DNA from: Burkholderiaceae bacterium
GTDB lineage: Bacteria > Pseudomonadota > Gammaproteobacteria > Burkholderiales > Burkholderiaceae_C
Length of the DNA stretch: 8,887 nucleotides
NCBI GenBank assembly: GCA_017999135.1
Contig: JAGOBT010000101.1
Location: 1-8,887 of the forward strand
Direction of reading: 5' to 3'
The position numbers and the translations under genes were made by a program. This document shows positions 7,189-8,887 of this stretch, one piece after another (the stretch's first letter is position 1; the number at the start of each line of letters is the position of its first letter). The notes under the pieces were generated by a model that was given only the letters and a program-made list of their open reading frames with translations, was not told the DNA's origin and did no database searches.

Positions 7189-8718
7189 ATGGCCCCCTGG
7201 GCCCTGGCCGGCTGGCCACTGGCGCTGGTGCTGTTGCTGGCCATGGCGGCAGCCGCCGTGGCCGGTGCGCTGTGGGGCCGGCAGCGCCAGCAGGACCGCC
7301 TGCGTGACGCCCGCCAACAGACACACCTGCTGGGCCAACTGGTCGACGTGTGGTGCTGGCAGACCGACGCCGACCACTGTCTGCTGGCGCTGCAGCCTCC
7401 GCCGGCTGCACCACCATCGAACTGGCTGGCTGCTGCCACTGGCGGCCAGCGCCTCTGGCAGCGGTTCGACGATGCCGAGCACAGCCTGCAGGCGCGCATG
7501 CAGGCCCAGGGGCCACTGGGAACTTTGCGCGTGCTGCACGTGGCCGCCGAAGGTGACGCACCACGCGCCTGGATGCTGCGCGGCCTGCCCCGCCTGGACG
7601 GCCAAGGCCAGTTTGCCGGCTACACCGGCGTGGCCTGGCCCACCGAGACCGACGACCAAGCCGCCAATGCCTGGCAGGCGCTGACCGGCCTGCTGCAACA
7701 CGGCCCGGCCGCGCTGTGCCTGGCCGCCCCGGTGAATGGCAGCACCGACTGGCACCTGGTGCAGGCCAGCCCTGCAGCACGCCAGTTGCTGGGGCTGCCG
7801 GCGGCCGACACGCAGGCGGCCGCCCTGCCCTGGGGCCAGGCATTGGCCGGCCTGCCCGGCAGGCTGCGCCAACAGGTGCTGGCCCTGCAACCGGGCGAAC
7901 TGGCCGAAGCCGATGGATGGCAGGCGCGGCTGTATCCGCTGGGCACGCCGGCCCGGGCCGCCGACCCGACCGGCGCCGCCGGCCCCACACCGGTGCTGCT
8001 GGCACTGGCCCCGACCGAACCCGTGGCCGACAACGCCACCCAGGCGCTGGCCGCCGAGCACGCGGCCTTCAGCTACACCATCTCGCACGATCTGCGCGCC
8101 CCGATCCGGGTGGTGGAGGGCTTCGGCCGCATCCTCAAGGAAGACTACGCCACGGCGCTGGACCGTGTCGGCCGCGACCACGTCGACCGCGTGCTGGCGG
8201 CCGCCGCGCGCATGAACCACATGATCGATGCGCTGCTGTCGCTGTCGCGCCTGTCCAGCCAGCCGCTGGTGCGCCAGCCGGTCAACCTGTCGCAGCTGGC
8301 CGGCTATGTGGTGGACGAACTGCGCCGCAGCGCGCCCGCCCGGCAGGTGGACGTGCACATCGCACCGGGCATGGTGGCCCAGGGCGACCCGACGCTGCTG
8401 CGCATGGCGCTGGAGAACCTGCTGGGCAACGCCTGGAAGTACAGCGCCAAGGTGGCGCAGGCGGTGGTGCGCTTCGAGCCCGAGCTGCAGGACGGCCGGC
8501 CCGGCTTCGTGATCAGCGACAACGGCGCCGGCTTCGACATGCGCTTTGCCGACCGGCTGTTCGGCGTGTTCCAGCGGCTGCACAGCAGCAGTGATTTCCA
8601 GGGCACCGGCATCGGCCTGGCGTCGGTGCGGCGCATCGTGCGCCGGCACGGCGGCGAGATCTGGGCCGAGAGCGCCGTCGGCCAGGGGGCGCGTTTCCAC
8701 TTCCGCCTGAAGGATTGA
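7189..8718 (+). CDS. Membrane-anchored sensor histidine kinase (phytochrome-type HisKA/HATPase_c)
   Basis: This 509-residue kinase should autophosphorylate and pass phosphate to a response regulator. A single hydrophobic segment (about 4-28) anchors the N-terminus; no second membrane segment follows, so the rest is probably cytoplasmic. Residues 45-285 form a poorly conserved sensory region with PAS-like stretches (for example FAGYTGVAWPTETDDQ at 142-157), rich in Ala, Leu, Pro and Gln. The HisKA domain has the H-box FSYTISHDLRAPI with phospho-acceptor His300. The ATPase domain has the N-box ENLLGNAWKYS (409-419), G1 box SDNGAGFD (443-450), F-box LFGVFQRLH (457-465) and G2 box GTGIGLA (472-478), the pattern of phytochrome-like kinases. 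There is no receiver or HAMP domain. The start is the first possible one in the frame, since an in-frame stop lies at 7102-7104; its ribosome binding site is weak. It is transcribed divergently from the Hpt and regulator genes, which may be its targets. Confidence 0.93.
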   Translation: MAPWALAGWPLALVLLLAMAAAAVAGALWGRQRQQDRLRDARQQTHLLGQLVDVWCWQTDADHCLLALQPPPAAPPSNWLAAATGGQRLWQRFDDAEHSLQARMQAQGPLGTLRVLHVAAEGDAPRAWMLRGLPRLDGQGQFAGYTGVAWPTETDDQAANAWQALTGLLQHGPAALCLAAPVNGSTDWHLVQASPAARQLLGLPAADTQAAALPWGQALAGLPGRLRQQVLALQPGELAEADGWQARLYPLGTPARAADPTGAAGPTPVLLALAPTEPVADNATQALAAEHAAFSYTISHDLRAPIRVVEGFGRILKEDYATALDRVGRDHVDRVLAAAARMNHMIDALLSLSRLSSQPLVRQPVNLSQLAGYVVDELRRSAPARQVDVHIAPGMVAQGDPTLLRMALENLLGNAWKYSAKVAQAVVRFEPELQDGRPGFVISDNGAGFDMRFADRLFGVFQRLHSSSDFQGTGIGLASVRRIVRRHGGEIWAESAVGQGARFHFRLKD

Positions 8719-8726
8719 CGGCGGGA

Positions 8727-8755
8727 TTGACGCCGCGCGCCCACGCGCCTAGTTT
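8727..8755 (+). promoter_or_regulatory. Sigma-70-like promoter for the gene starting at 8783
   Basis: TTGACG (8727-8732) is followed after exactly 17 bases by TAGTTT (8750-8755), giving a predicted transcript start near 8762 and a short leader. GGATTGACG occurs twice with a 12-base period (8712-8720 and 8724-8732), the first copy overlapping the kinase stop codon. A weak CGGCG/CGCCG stem (8719-8735) overlaps the -35 box. No true terminator for the kinase gene is seen in the 64-base gap. Confidence 0.5.
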
Positions 8756-8782
8756 CGGGGCCCACCAGAACGAGGAGCCCCG

Positions 8783-8887
8783 ATGAAGATCTACTTCGCC
8801 ACCAACCGCGATCCGAACCAGGCCGACGCCCCCACCGACTTCGGCACGCGCTTCTCGGCCAGCGGCCTGACCGACCTGCGCTTCGGC
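8783..8887 (+). CDS. Unidentified protein, 5' part only; possibly alpha/beta hydrolase-like
   Basis: Only the first 35 codons lie in the window (MKIYFATNRDPNQADAPTDF, then GTRFSASGLTDLRFG). The start is well supported by GAGGAG (8772-8777) five bases before the ATG and by a promoter just upstream. The opening with YFATNR and a later RFG resembles the start of DUF900-type esterase/lipase-like alpha/beta hydrolases, but this rests on recall of a short motif and is not secure. No signal peptide is seen. Having its own promoter makes it a separate transcription unit from the kinase. Confidence 0.75.
   Translation, partial: MKIYFATNRDPNQADAPTDFGTRFSASGLTDLRFG

Noticed and set aside
6874..8700. 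608-codon minus-strand open frame opposite the kinase
   Set aside because: It covers the full histidine kinase, which has intact H, N, G1, F and G2 boxes. The antisense product is Gln/His/Gly-rich and shows no family features.
8719..8735. Terminator after the kinase gene
   Set aside because: The stem is only 5 bp with no T-run and overlaps the -35 box of the next gene's likely promoter.

Overview
The window is high-GC DNA with strong G/C preference at third codon positions. It has no phage, insertion-sequence, CRISPR, tRNA or rRNA signal. The protein families and their style (a branched-chain-amino-acid-type ABC uptake operon, a response regulator with PAS, GGDEF and EAL domains, a GGEEF protein with a long helical N-terminus, and a phytochrome-type histidine kinase) fit a Betaproteobacterium of the order Burkholderiales. 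That placement rests on sequence style, not on a marker gene. It looks like ordinary chromosome.

Layout. Positions 1-1980 (minus strand) hold the start of a transport operon. A periplasmic substrate-binding protein (697-1980) is followed by an ABC ATPase (647 down to the window edge, 3' end missing). Positions 2248-6783 (minus strand) hold three signalling genes in the order histidine phosphotransfer (Hpt) protein, REC-PAS-GGDEF-EAL response regulator, and GGEEF diguanylate cyclase. The first two are separated by 12 bases. The last two are separated by an 81-base gap that carries two inverted repeats. A 405-base divergent intergenic region (6784-7188) separates this group from a plus-strand membrane histidine kinase (7189-8718). 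A recognisable promoter then leads into a new plus-strand gene at 8783 that is cut off after 35 codons.

How the genes may work together. The kinase, Hpt protein and REC-GGDEF-EAL regulator look like parts of a phosphorelay that controls cyclic di-GMP. The adjacent stand-alone cyclase adds synthesis capacity and keeps its product-inhibition site. The kinase has no receiver domain of its own, so how phosphate reaches the Hpt protein is open: a hybrid kinase elsewhere may feed it, or it may exchange phosphate with the neighbouring REC domain. The transport operon has no evident functional link to the signalling genes.

I found no clearly new biological system. The points most worth checking are the 19-residue insertion that moves the RxxD motif away from the GGDEF motif in the response regulator, the dyads in the divergent control region, and the source of phosphate for the free Hpt protein.
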